From NCBI RefSeq assembly GCF_003014755.1, contig NZ_PYAW01000001.1, positions 1,612,001 to 1,676,000 of the forward strand: DNA of 64,000 nt, read 5' to 3'. Positions 25,345 through 32,650 of the stretch are shown piece by piece. The first letter of the stretch is position 1. The number at the start of each line of letters is the position of its first letter. Both the position numbers and the translations under genes were made by a program. Below the pieces are notes generated by a model, which searched no databases, was not told the origin of the DNA, and worked only from the letters and a program-made list of their open reading frames with translations. This stretch comes from Chitinophaga niastensis. GTDB taxonomy: Bacteria; Bacteroidota; Bacteroidia; Chitinophagales; Chitinophagaceae.

Positions 25345-25379
25345 TAGCTTTTAGCTTTTAGCGATTAGCATTTAGCCGA
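25345..25379. repeat. TAGCNNT heptamer array, left arm of the S23 locus
   Basis: Five consecutive 7-base units fitting TAGCNNT or TAGCNNA (TAGCTTT twice, then TAGCGAT, TAGCATT, TAGCCGA). It starts 3 bases after the metG stop and leads into the terminator. It is inverted relative to the array at 25801-25842. Confidence 0.7.
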
Positions 25380-25405
25380 TACAATTTTGTATCGGCTTTA
25401 TTTTT
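25375..25405 (+). terminator. Terminator after metG
   Basis: Stem GCCGATACAA / TTGTATCGGC (25375-25384, 25387-25396; effective loop of 4) followed by TTTATTTTTAT. Confidence 0.85.
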
Positions 25406-25431
25406 ATATTTAGGTTAATAAAAGTTAACCC

Positions 25432-25821
25432 ATGAGAAATTTTAGGAGCCTTGTTGTATGGCAGAAGTCATTAGAGCTCTCTGTCAAAGTTTATGAACTT
25501 ACAAAGTTGTTTCCTTCAGAAGAGAAATTTGGTTTGATAAGCCAACTCAGAAGAGCAGCAGTTTCTATAACCAGTAATATTGCAGAAGGTGCTGCTAAAT
25601 CTTCAGATTTATATTTTAAGAAGTTTTTGGAAGATGCTATCGGGTCAGCATTTGAAATGGAGTCGCAATTGTTAATCTCCTGCAAAATTTACCCGGATTT
25701 GGAAAAAAGTATCACAGAAATACTATTTCCCTTGATGATTGAAGTCCAAAAAATGCTAAATTCAATGATCGGTAAACTTAAGTCACAATCGCTGGAAGCT
25801 CCGCTAAAGACTAACAGCTAA
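25432..25821 (+). CDS. Four-helix-bundle protein, S23/IVS family (TIGR02436)
   Basis: 129 residues. The pattern NFRSLVVWQKSLELSVKVYE, then FPSEEKFGLISQLRRAAVSI, then NIAEGAAKSSDLYFKKFLED is diagnostic of the family first seen as ORFs in intervening sequences of 23S rRNA genes (historically called S23, though not a ribosomal protein). The family is also related to the Avd protein of diversity-generating retroelements. Function is unknown; nucleic-acid binding is suspected from known relatives. Here it lies between TAGCNNT heptamer arrays in inverted orientation, and its last codons (LKTNS) and stop are encoded by the right array. See the finding on a possible mobile unit. Confidence 0.9.
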   Translation: MRNFRSLVVWQKSLELSVKVYELTKLFPSEEKFGLISQLRRAAVSITSNIAEGAAKSSDLYFKKFLEDAIGSAFEMESQLLISCKIYPDLEKSITEILFPLMIEVQKMLNSMIGKLKSQSLEAPLKTNS

Positions 25822-25842
25822 CAGCTAAACGCTAAAAGCTAT
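25801..25842. repeat. Heptamer array, right arm of the S23 locus
   Basis: Six 7-base units ending in CTAA or CTAT (AGACTAA, CAGCTAA twice, ACGCTAA, AAGCTAT), which is TAGCNNT when read on the minus strand. It covers the S23 gene's stop and runs into the ATG (25841) of the next gene. Confidence 0.7.
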
Positions 25843-28240
25843 GCAAAGACACATCAATAAAGTAGCCGTATTAGGCTCGGGAGTAATGGGATCAAGGATT
25901 GCCTGTCATTTTGCGGGCATTGGCGTACAGGTTTTACTGCTGGATATAGCGCCCAGGGAATTAAACGATGCAGAAAAAAAGAAGAACCTGCCGCTGGATA
26001 GTCCCGCTGTGAAGAACCGGATTGTGAATGATGCTTTGCAGGCTGCTATCAAATCAAATCCATCGCCTGTATTTACCAAAGATGTCATCAAACGCATTAA
26101 AACAGGCAACTTCACGGATGATATGAAACGCATCAGTGAAATGGATTGGATCATTGAAGTAGTGGTGGAAAACCTGGATGTGAAAAAAACAGTGTTTGAA
26201 CAAGTGGAAAAGTTCCGTAAACCCGGTACCCTCATCACTTCCAACACCTCCGGTATTCCTATTCACCTGATGACGGAAGGCCGCAGTGAAGATTTTCAAA
26301 AACATTTCTGTGGTACCCACTTCTTTAACCCGCCCCGTTATTTACGCTTACTCGAAATAATTCCTACACCACATACAGATCCGGCTATCATTGATTTCCT
26401 GATGAATTATGGTGACCTGTTTCTCGGCAAAACAACAGTATTGTGTAAAGACACGCCTGCGTTTATTGCCAATAGGGTAGGTGTATTTTCTATCATGGCC
26501 ATTTTCCACATCATGCAGGAAATGGGATTGGGTATTGATGAAATAGATGCCTTAACCGGTCCGGTGATTGGTCGCCCTAAGTCCGCCACCTTCCGCACTG
26601 CCGATGTGGTGGGCATAGACACTTTGGTGAAAGTAGCCAAAGGTGTAATGGATAACTGCCCCAATGACGAGGCTATCGGCATCTTCAAAATACCCGGATT
26701 CCTGCAGAAAGTAGTAGAGAACAATTGGCTGGGAGACAAGACAGGACAAGGCTTCTATAAGAAAACAAAAGGTGAGGGTGGTAAGGAAATCCTTACCATG
26801 AACCTGCAAACCATGGAATATGGTCCTAAACAGAAACCTAAGTTTGGCAGCATTGAAGCCGCCAAACCCGTGGAGGACCTGAAACAACGCATAAAAATGC
26901 TAACAGCTGCCACTGATAAAGCTGGTCAGTTCTATCAGCAATTCCATGCGTATTTATTCTCTTACGTATCCCATCGCATTCCGGAAATAGCAGATGATTT
27001 ATATAAAGTAGATGATGCCATGAAAGCCGGATTCGGCTGGGAAATAGGCCCTTTCGAAACATGGGATCTGCTGGGTGTGGAAGCATCTGTAAAATTAGTG
27101 GAAGAAAAAGGGCTTACGGTTGCACAGTGGGTGAAAGATATGCTGGCAAAGGGTATTAAGAGCTTCTACAAAGTAGAGAATGGTAAAAAATTGTATTACG
27201 ATGTAGCTACACAAGCTTATAAACCATTACCGGGAGAAGGTGAATTCATCATCCTCGAAAATTTCTCCAACAATATTGTCTGGAAAAATAGTGCCTGCAA
27301 TCTTATTGATATAGGAGACGGGGTGGTGTGTTTTGACTGGAAAACAAAGATGAATACTATTGGCGGAGAAGTGCTGGAAGGATTAAATAAGGCGGTAGAC
27401 CGCGCCGAGAAAGACTTCCGCGGATTGGTAGTAGGAAACGAAGGTACCAATTTTTCTGCCGGCGCTAATGTGGGTATGATCTTCATGCTGGCCGCAGAGC
27501 AGGAATTTGATGAACTGGATATGGCGGTGCGCCTGTTCCAGCGAAGCACCATGCGTTTACGTTATTCCTCCATTCCGGTGGTAGTAGCGCCACATGCACT
27601 CACGTTGGGTGGTGGTTGTGAAATGTGTTTACATGCGGATAAAGTACAGGCAGCAGCCGAAACATATATTGGTCTGGTAGAACTGGGCGTGGGCCTAATT
27701 CCCGGCGGTGGCGGTACTAAAGAAATGGCACTCCGCGCCAGCCTGGAATATAAAGATGGTCGCATTGAAGAAGAACCATTGAAAGATTACTTCATGACCG
27801 TAGCTACTGCCAAGGTTGCCACTTCTGGTTTTGAAGGTTTTGATATGGGTGTGTTGCGCAAAGGACATGATGAAGTAACCATGAACCTGAGCCGCCTCAT
27901 AGCCGATGCAAAACGCAGTGTGATAGCACTCGCAGACGAAGGGTATACGAAACCTGTGGAAAGAACCGATATCAAAGTAATGGGTCGTGGTGCGCTGGGA
28001 GCCTTGCTGGCCGGCGTTTACGCCATGAAGTTCGGTAATTACATTTCAGAACACGACCAGAAAGTAGCTAATAAACTGGCTTATGTAATGTGTGGTGGCG
28101 ATTTATCAGAGGCTTCTTTCGTGAGCGAACAATACCTGCTGGACCTGGAACGCGAAGCTTTCCTGAGTTTATGTGGTGAGCGCAAAACGTTGGAACGTCT
28201 GCAGAGTGTGATAAAGACGGGTAAGCCGGTACGAAACTAA
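25841..28240 (+). CDS. fadN: 3-hydroxyacyl-CoA dehydrogenase / enoyl-CoA hydratase fusion
   Basis: 799 residues in the Bacillus FadN order: NAD-binding dehydrogenase domain first, then a C-terminal crotonase-type domain (reverse of Escherichia FadB). The Rossmann loop VLGSGVMGSRIACHFAGIG is at 10-28; the 3HCDH segment GTHFFNPPRYLRLLEIIPT carries the catalytic His; the second dehydrogenase half includes VDDAMKAGFGWEIGPFETWD. The hydratase domain (about 490-720) has LVVGNEGTNFSAGANVGM, TLGGGCEMCLHAD (oxyanion hole) and LVELGVGLIPGGGGTKEM. It catalyses hydration and NAD-dependent oxidation in fatty acid beta-oxidation. The usual thiolase and acyl-CoA dehydrogenase neighbours are absent here. The start ATG lies at the end of a heptamer array. 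Confidence 0.9.
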   Translation: MQRHINKVAVLGSGVMGSRIACHFAGIGVQVLLLDIAPRELNDAEKKKNLPLDSPAVKNRIVNDALQAAIKSNPSPVFTKDVIKRIKTGNFTDDMKRISEMDWIIEVVVENLDVKKTVFEQVEKFRKPGTLITSNTSGIPIHLMTEGRSEDFQKHFCGTHFFNPPRYLRLLEIIPTPHTDPAIIDFLMNYGDLFLGKTTVLCKDTPAFIANRVGVFSIMAIFHIMQEMGLGIDEIDALTGPVIGRPKSATFRTADVVGIDTLVKVAKGVMDNCPNDEAIGIFKIPGFLQKVVENNWLGDKTGQGFYKKTKGEGGKEILTMNLQTMEYGPKQKPKFGSIEAAKPVEDLKQRIKMLTAATDKAGQFYQQFHAYLFSYVSHRIPEIADDLYKVDDAMKAGFGWEIGPFETWDLLGVEASVKLVEEKGLTVAQWVKDMLAKGIKSFYKVENGKKLYYDVATQAYKPLPGEGEFIILENFSNNIVWKNSACNLIDIGDGVVCFDWKTKMNTIGGEVLEGLNKAVDRAEKDFRGLVVGNEGTNFSAGANVGMIFMLAAEQEFDELDMAVRLFQRSTMRLRYSSIPVVVAPHALTLGGGCEMCLHADKVQAAAETYIGLVELGVGLIPGGGGTKEMALRASLEYKDGRIEEEPLKDYFMTVATAKVATSGFEGFDMGVLRKGHDEVTMNLSRLIADAKRSVIALADEGYTKPVERTDIKVMGRGALGALLAGVYAMKFGNYISEHDQKVANKLAYVMCGGDLSEASFVSEQYLLDLEREAFLSLCGERKTLERLQSVIKTGKPVRN

Positions 28241-28335
28241 AAACTGTTATTTTAATTCTGGGAAATGTAGTGAAGATTAGCCATAAGATCATTCGCTGCA
28301 TTTCCCTTTTATTTTTCATCTTTCATATTATCCAC

Positions 28336-29232
28336 GTGCCAATTCTATCCTTACAAAATATTTCCAAAAAATATGGAACTGTTCAGGCATTGTCTGGTGT
28401 ATCGTTTGAGGTGCCGTCAGGCAGTGTTTTTGGTGTGCTGGGGCCTAATGGTAGCGGTAAAACCACGCTGCTGGGCATTGTAACCGACGTGCTGAAAGCA
28501 GATAGCGGTAGCTTTACGCTTTTCGATAAACCTGCTACTGCCCACGAACGCCGGCAGATAGGGACTTTGCTGGAAACACCTAATTTCTATCATTATCTCA
28601 GCGGGTATAAAAACCTGGAAATATCTGCTACCATCAAACAACGTGGCAAAGATGATATTGCCCGCGTACTGGAGATCTGCGGACTTACCCAGCGTCAACA
28701 CTCTGTTTTCAAAACTTATTCACTGGGAATGAAACAGCGGTTAGCCATTGCTGCCGTATTATTGGGCGATCCCGCAGTATTGATCCTGGATGAACCTACC
28801 AACGGGCTGGACCCCTCCGGTATAGCAGAAGTGCGCGACCTGGTGCGTCAGCTGGCCAATACAGGGAAAACTATTATTCTGGCGAGTCACCTGCTGGATG
28901 AAGTGGAAAAAGTATGTACGCATGTGGCTATACTGCGGTCAGGAAAATTACTATTATCCGGTGCGGTAAATGAAGTGATCAGCCGAAACGATTACCTGGA
29001 GCTGTCTGCCGCAGATAATAATGCATTGCGGGTAGCTTTGCTGCAATACCCTTCCTGTACCAGTGCTGACATTACCGGGTCACTGGTAAAAACCTTCTTT
29101 ACCACACAACCTGATGCCGCTGCTATCAACAGCTATTGCTCGCAGCAGGGTATCTGGTTAAATCACCTGCAACTACGTAAGAAAAGTTTGGAAACCGCCT
29201 TCCTGGAAATTACTAACAACCCTGCCTCATGA
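28336..29232 (+). CDS. ABC transporter ATP-binding protein
   Basis: 298 residues if started at GTG 28336 (VPILSLQNISKKYG), which matches the usual N-terminus of this family; the open frame extends to GTG 28270, but that extra segment is hydrophobic and atypical, and no ATG is available. The ATPase shows Walker A GPNGSGKTT, the signature YSLGMKQRLAIA, Walker B VLILDEPTNGLDPSG and the His switch ILASHLLDE. The C-terminal 80 residues are typical of CcmA/NatA-type ATPases. It overlaps the permease gene by ATGA, so the two form an exporter (or ABC-2 type efflux) pair with unknown substrate. Confidence 0.85.
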   Translation: MPILSLQNISKKYGTVQALSGVSFEVPSGSVFGVLGPNGSGKTTLLGIVTDVLKADSGSFTLFDKPATAHERRQIGTLLETPNFYHYLSGYKNLEISATIKQRGKDDIARVLEICGLTQRQHSVFKTYSLGMKQRLAIAAVLLGDPAVLILDEPTNGLDPSGIAEVRDLVRQLANTGKTIILASHLLDEVEKVCTHVAILRSGKLLLSGAVNEVISRNDYLELSAADNNALRVALLQYPSCTSADITGSLVKTFFTTQPDAAAINSYCSQQGIWLNHLQLRKKSLETAFLEITNNPAS

Positions 29233-30008
29233 AACAAATAATACATACAGAGTGGCTGAAAGTGAAGAACTACCGCACGTTTTGGGTAATGTTACTGCTG
29301 GCACTCATCATTATCCTCGCTGGTAACCTGATGGTGGCAGACAGGTTCAGCTCTCCCGATTTTCAAAATGTGAGTAAACTGATGGGTAATCCCTTCAGTT
29401 TCCCGGACATATGGCTTACCATGGCCTCTTTAAACAGTTATATTTCTGTTTTATTTGGACCACTGCTGATCATTCTCGTTACCAATGAATATACTTACCG
29501 TACCAACAGGCAGAACGTAATTGACGGCTGGGAGAGAAAACAGTTTGTATATGCCAAGTTATTCTGGCTGGTGGCGTTATCGCTGACAGCTTTGGCTGTG
29601 GCCACACTCAGCGCTGCTGTGTTAGGGGCTATCTATGGCAACAAACCTTTTAGCCTGGAGGGGTACAGTTATATGGTGTACTATTTTATGCAGCTTACTG
29701 TGATGCTCACTATCGCCTTATTGATAAGTGTGCTGGCAAAGCGTGCAGGGCTGGCAATTGTGCTGTTTATGGCTTATAACATGATGCTTGATCAGTTGTT
29801 GTCATTTATACTTAAAAGATATGTGGGTAATATTGGCGGCTTGTTGCCGTTGCAAAGCGGTGATGAATTGCTGCCGTTTCCATTGATAGGAAAAATGCTG
29901 CCATCCGGCAATCAGTATGATACTTACGTGTACGTAACGGCTATGTTTGTTTACGTTGCTGCCGGTATCTTCCTGGTTTTCAGGAAAGTATTAAAATCGG
30001 ATCTTTAA
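29229..30008 (+). CDS. ABC-2 type transporter permease
   Basis: 259 residues with about six membrane segments: 17-33 (FWVMLLLALIIILAGNL), a segment near 70-85 (SVLFGPLLIILVTNEY), 105-130, 145-165, 170-195 and 225-255. The motif NEYTYRTNRQNVIDG after the second segment is typical of ABC-2 permeases of Bacteroidota. The start codon overlaps the upstream ATPase stop (ATGA), which indicates translational coupling. Substrate unknown; there are no adjacent resistance or lantibiotic genes. Confidence 0.85.
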   Translation: MKQIIHTEWLKVKNYRTFWVMLLLALIIILAGNLMVADRFSSPDFQNVSKLMGNPFSFPDIWLTMASLNSYISVLFGPLLIILVTNEYTYRTNRQNVIDGWERKQFVYAKLFWLVALSLTALAVATLSAAVLGAIYGNKPFSLEGYSYMVYYFMQLTVMLTIALLISVLAKRAGLAIVLFMAYNMMLDQLLSFILKRYVGNIGGLLPLQSGDELLPFPLIGKMLPSGNQYDTYVYVTAMFVYVAAGIFLVFRKVLKSDL

Positions 30009-30092
30009 AATTATCTATATATTTCACATTCTTTTAAAGCGAAATGTTTAGCAGACAACTTAAATTTGTTGTGCAAAGTTAAAATGTGAATT

Positions 30093-30869
30093 ATGGAAAA
30101 ACAGGAGCGTGTAATATTAGTAACGAATGATGATGGTATAACAGCACCAGGCATACGTGCATTAATTGAAGCAGTGAGGCCGCTGGGCAAAGTAGTAGTG
30201 GTAGCGCCGGATAGTCCGCAGTCTGGTAAAGGGCATGCCATCACTATTGGTACTCCTTTACGTTTAAACCAGGTAGATATTTTTGAAGGCATTGAAGCAT
30301 GGCAATGCTCCGGCACACCGGTAGATTGTGTAAAGCTGGCCCGTGATAAGATCCTGCACGGTAAACCGGATATCTGCGTAAGTGGTATCAATCATGGTGC
30401 AAACCATTCTATTAATGTTATCTATTCCGGTACCATGTCTGCTGCTATGGAAGCAGCTATTGAAGGTATTCCTTCAGTAGGGTTCTCTTTTCTGGAGTAT
30501 AGCTACGATGCTGATTTTACGTTGCCTAAAAAAGTAGCATTTGAGGTAACACAAAAAATGCTGGCTTCGGATTTGCCGGCGGGGACCTTGTTTAATGTAA
30601 ACATTCCGGTAGTGAGTGAACAGGACTATAAAGGACTTAAGATCAGCCGTCAGGCAGATGCCAAATGGGTAGAGGAGTTTGATGAGCGCAGAGATCCGCA
30701 TGGTAAAAAATACTATTGGCTCACCGGTGAGTTTAAAAACCGGGATACAGGTGAGGATACAGATGTGTGGGCGCTGGATAATCATTATGCATCGCTGGTA
30801 CCTGTGCAGTTTGATCTGACTAACTACACACTGAAGAAGAAGCTGGAAGAGGATTGGAAAGACCTGTAA
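30093..30869 (+). CDS. surE: 5'/3'-nucleotidase SurE
   Basis: 258 residues, full length. The metal site LVTNDDGITAPG (Asp13, Asp14) at the N-terminus, the SPQSGKGHAITI loop, CSGTPVDCVKLA and the Asn/Ser ligands in VSGINHGANHS, YSGTMSAAMEA all fit SurE. It hydrolyses nucleoside monophosphates and short polyphosphates and is linked to stationary-phase survival. In this phylum surE and lpxB are often close, as here. A TAAATTTG box at 30061-30068 may be its -7 element. Confidence 0.95.
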   Translation: MEKQERVILVTNDDGITAPGIRALIEAVRPLGKVVVVAPDSPQSGKGHAITIGTPLRLNQVDIFEGIEAWQCSGTPVDCVKLARDKILHGKPDICVSGINHGANHSINVIYSGTMSAAMEAAIEGIPSVGFSFLEYSYDADFTLPKKVAFEVTQKMLASDLPAGTLFNVNIPVVSEQDYKGLKISRQADAKWVEEFDERRDPHGKKYYWLTGEFKNRDTGEDTDVWALDNHYASLVPVQFDLTNYTLKKKLEEDWKDL

Positions 30870-30883
30870 TAAATCGTTTTAAA

Positions 30884-30987
30884 CAGCTTTTAATCTTTAG
30901 CATTTAGCTTTTAGTAAATGCAGCAAAAATAATATGGTATTTTATCCGCTGCATTTACTAAAAGCTAACCGCTAACCGCTAAAAGCT
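30884..30987. repeat. Hairpin element with TAGCNNT heptamer arms
   Basis: Heptamers lead into a perfect 21-bp stem (30904-30924 and 30948-30968) with a 23-base loop. On the left, units include TAGCATT, TAGCTTT and TAGTAAA; on the right (minus strand) TAGCTTT, TAGCGGT twice, TAGCTTT, TAGTAAA. The heptamer is the same as around the S23 gene 5 kb upstream, but there is no coding sequence inside. It fills the surE to 31002 spacer. Confidence 0.8.
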
Positions 30988-31001
30988 ACTATAATAACAC
31001 T

Positions 31002-31304
31002 ATGTTAAAAAAAGACAATCTTCCATTAGGGATTTTACTGGGGTTTCTGACACCGGTAGCAGCATTTTTCCTCTACTATTTGTTTGTGATCAGACCACAT
31101 AATAATGTTGGGCTGGGACAATTTTTAGGTATCTTAAAAGATAACAAACAAATGATTCCGAAGCTCACCAGCATCTGTTTATTACTGAACGGGCTGGTAT
31201 TTTTTCTGTATACCAGGAAGCGGAGAGATATCACCGCCAAAGGTATTTTCCTGATGACAATGCTGTATGCTATTGGTATACTATTGCTCAAACTGATCAG
31301 ATAA
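31002..31304 (+). CDS. Hypothetical inner-membrane protein upstream of lpxB
   Basis: 100 residues with three predicted membrane helices (about 8-29, 54-71, 79-98): LGILLGFLTPVAAFFLYYLF, TSICLLLNGLVFFLYT, and GIFLMTMLYAIGILLLKLI. Basic clusters (YTRKRRD) favour a defined orientation. Not recognised as a named family, but genes of this kind occur next to lpxB in related genomes (from memory, not checked). It is 20 bp upstream of lpxB and probably co-transcribed. Confidence 0.75.
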   Translation: MLKKDNLPLGILLGFLTPVAAFFLYYLFVIRPHNNVGLGQFLGILKDNKQMIPKLTSICLLLNGLVFFLYTRKRRDITAKGIFLMTMLYAIGILLLKLIR

Positions 31305-31323
31305 TTCTTAATACAACACTATA

Positions 31324-32430
31324 TTGAAATATTACATTATTGCGGGAGAAGCGTCAGGGGATTTGCATGGCAGTAACCTTGTAAAACAATTAAAAAAGAT
31401 GGATACGGCTGCGGATATACGTAGCTGGGGTGGTGATCTGATGGAAGCGGCAGGTGCCCACGTGGTAAAGCATTACAAGGAACTGGCTTTTATGGGTTTT
31501 GTGGAAGTGGTGATGAACCTGCGCACCATTTTACGCAATATGGATCTTTGCAAAAAAGATATCGCTGCATTTCAGCCCGATGTATTGGTGCTCGTAGATT
31601 ACCCAGGGTTTAACATGCGTATTGCAGAATGGGGTAAACAGCAGGGTTATAAAATAGTTTATTATATCTCTCCGCAGGTATGGGCCTGGAAAGAAAACAG
31701 GGTAAAAAAGATTAAGGAATGCGTGGATAAAATGTTGTGTATCCTGCCTTTTGAACAGGAGTTTTACCATAAATGGAATTATGAAGTAGAATATGTAGGG
31801 CATCCCTTGGTAGAAGTAATTAAAGCTGCCAAAGAACAAGCCGCGGACACACCTTTATCTGATAAGCCGGTTATTGCTGTATTACCTGGTAGCCGTAAAC
31901 AGGAAGTAAGTGTAAAGCTGCCTATTATGTTAACCATGGCTAAACACTTTCCGGAGTACCAGTTTGTGGTAGCACAGGCCCCCAGCCTGGATGATCATTT
32001 CCTGGAGAGCCTTACCGGCCAACATGCGAACGTGTCTATGGTAAAAGGACAAACGTATAAATTGTTGCGTCAGGCCAAAGCCGCCCTCGTAACGTCCGGT
32101 ACTGCTACGCTGGAAACCGCGCTGTTCGGCGTTCCGGAGGTAGTATGTTACAAAGGCAATCCCATCTCTTATTTTTTTGCTAAAAAGCTGATCAAAGTAA
32201 AATATATCTCTCTTGTAAATCTGGTCATGGATAAGCTGGTAGTGAAAGAGCTTATTCAGCATGATCTGACAGAAGAAAATCTGTTAAAAGAATTGACCGG
32301 TTTATTAAAAGATGACGCTGCACGAAACCGTGTAATGAAGGATTATGCAGAGCTATGGCATAAGCTGGGAGAGAAAGATGCTTCCCGGCGCGCAGCAGAA
32401 GTGATTTATGACTACGCACGTCTCGCTTAA
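31324..32430 (+). CDS. lpxB: Lipid-A-disaccharide synthase
   Basis: 368 residues. Transfers UDP-2,3-diacylglucosamine to lipid X in lipid A synthesis at the inner membrane. The start is TTG (31324), chosen because the next codons (KYYIIAGEASGDLHGSNL) are the conserved N-terminus and no upstream ATG exists. Later family segments: LVLVDYPGFNMRIAEWGK, YYISPQVWAWKENRVKKIK, VGHPLVE, VLPGSRKQEV, LVTSGTATLETALFGVPEVVCYK and the C-terminal YDYARL. GT19 features are complete. Its stop overlaps the stop of the convergent DUF6728-like gene by 4 bases. Confidence 0.95.
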   Translation: MKYYIIAGEASGDLHGSNLVKQLKKMDTAADIRSWGGDLMEAAGAHVVKHYKELAFMGFVEVVMNLRTILRNMDLCKKDIAAFQPDVLVLVDYPGFNMRIAEWGKQQGYKIVYYISPQVWAWKENRVKKIKECVDKMLCILPFEQEFYHKWNYEVEYVGHPLVEVIKAAKEQAADTPLSDKPVIAVLPGSRKQEVSVKLPIMLTMAKHFPEYQFVVAQAPSLDDHFLESLTGQHANVSMVKGQTYKLLRQAKAALVTSGTATLETALFGVPEVVCYKGNPISYFFAKKLIKVKYISLVNLVMDKLVVKELIQHDLTEENLLKELTGLLKDDAARNRVMKDYAELWHKLGEKDASRRAAEVIYDYARLA

Positions 32431-32597
32431 TGTCTTCTTATTAACCTGATTACAAGTATAATCAGGGCTATCAAAAACAGTAAGATGGATATCCTGTTCA
32501 TCCCATGCATCATAGCCACATAGCGGGTCTTAGGTGCATTGGGATCCTTTTTGCCAATATACAGATACCTTAATATTTGTTTCCAGATACTTTTCAT
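32427..32597 (-). CDS. Small membrane protein (DUF6728-like)
   Basis: 56 residues from ATG 32597 (MKSIWKQILRYLYIGKKDPN). The KKDPNAPKTRYVAMMHGMNRIS segment, split as KKDPNAPKTRY and MHGMNRISILLFL, followed by one C-terminal membrane helix (ISILLFLIALIILVIRLI), matches the small family DUF6728 known from Bacteroidota. A longer reading from 32633 is unlikely, since the extra part precedes the conserved N-terminus. Function unknown. It converges on lpxB with overlapping stop codons and diverges from the mannosidase gene by 53 bp. Confidence 0.75.
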   Translation of the reverse strand: MKSIWKQILRYLYIGKKDPNAPKTRYVAMMHGMNRISILLFLIALIILVIRLIRRH

Positions 32598-32650
32598 GAT
32601 CCAAAGATCGTAAATCAGTACTATTTTTGGCACTTCTGAAAAATAAGGAC

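Larger units (their letters stand above)
25345..25842. mobile_element. Possible S23-carrying element bounded by inverted heptamer arrays
   Basis: The S23 gene is bracketed by arrays of the same heptamer in inverted orientation, about 500 bp overall. The layout matches 23S rRNA intervening sequences, in which an S23 ORF lies between long inverted repeats. No target duplication could be seen and no transposase is encoded, so mobility is conjecture. Confidence 0.3.

Noticed and set aside
25345..30987. Heptamer arrays considered as CRISPR-like
   Set aside because: Units are 7 bases, contiguous and degenerate, without spacers, and there are no cas genes.
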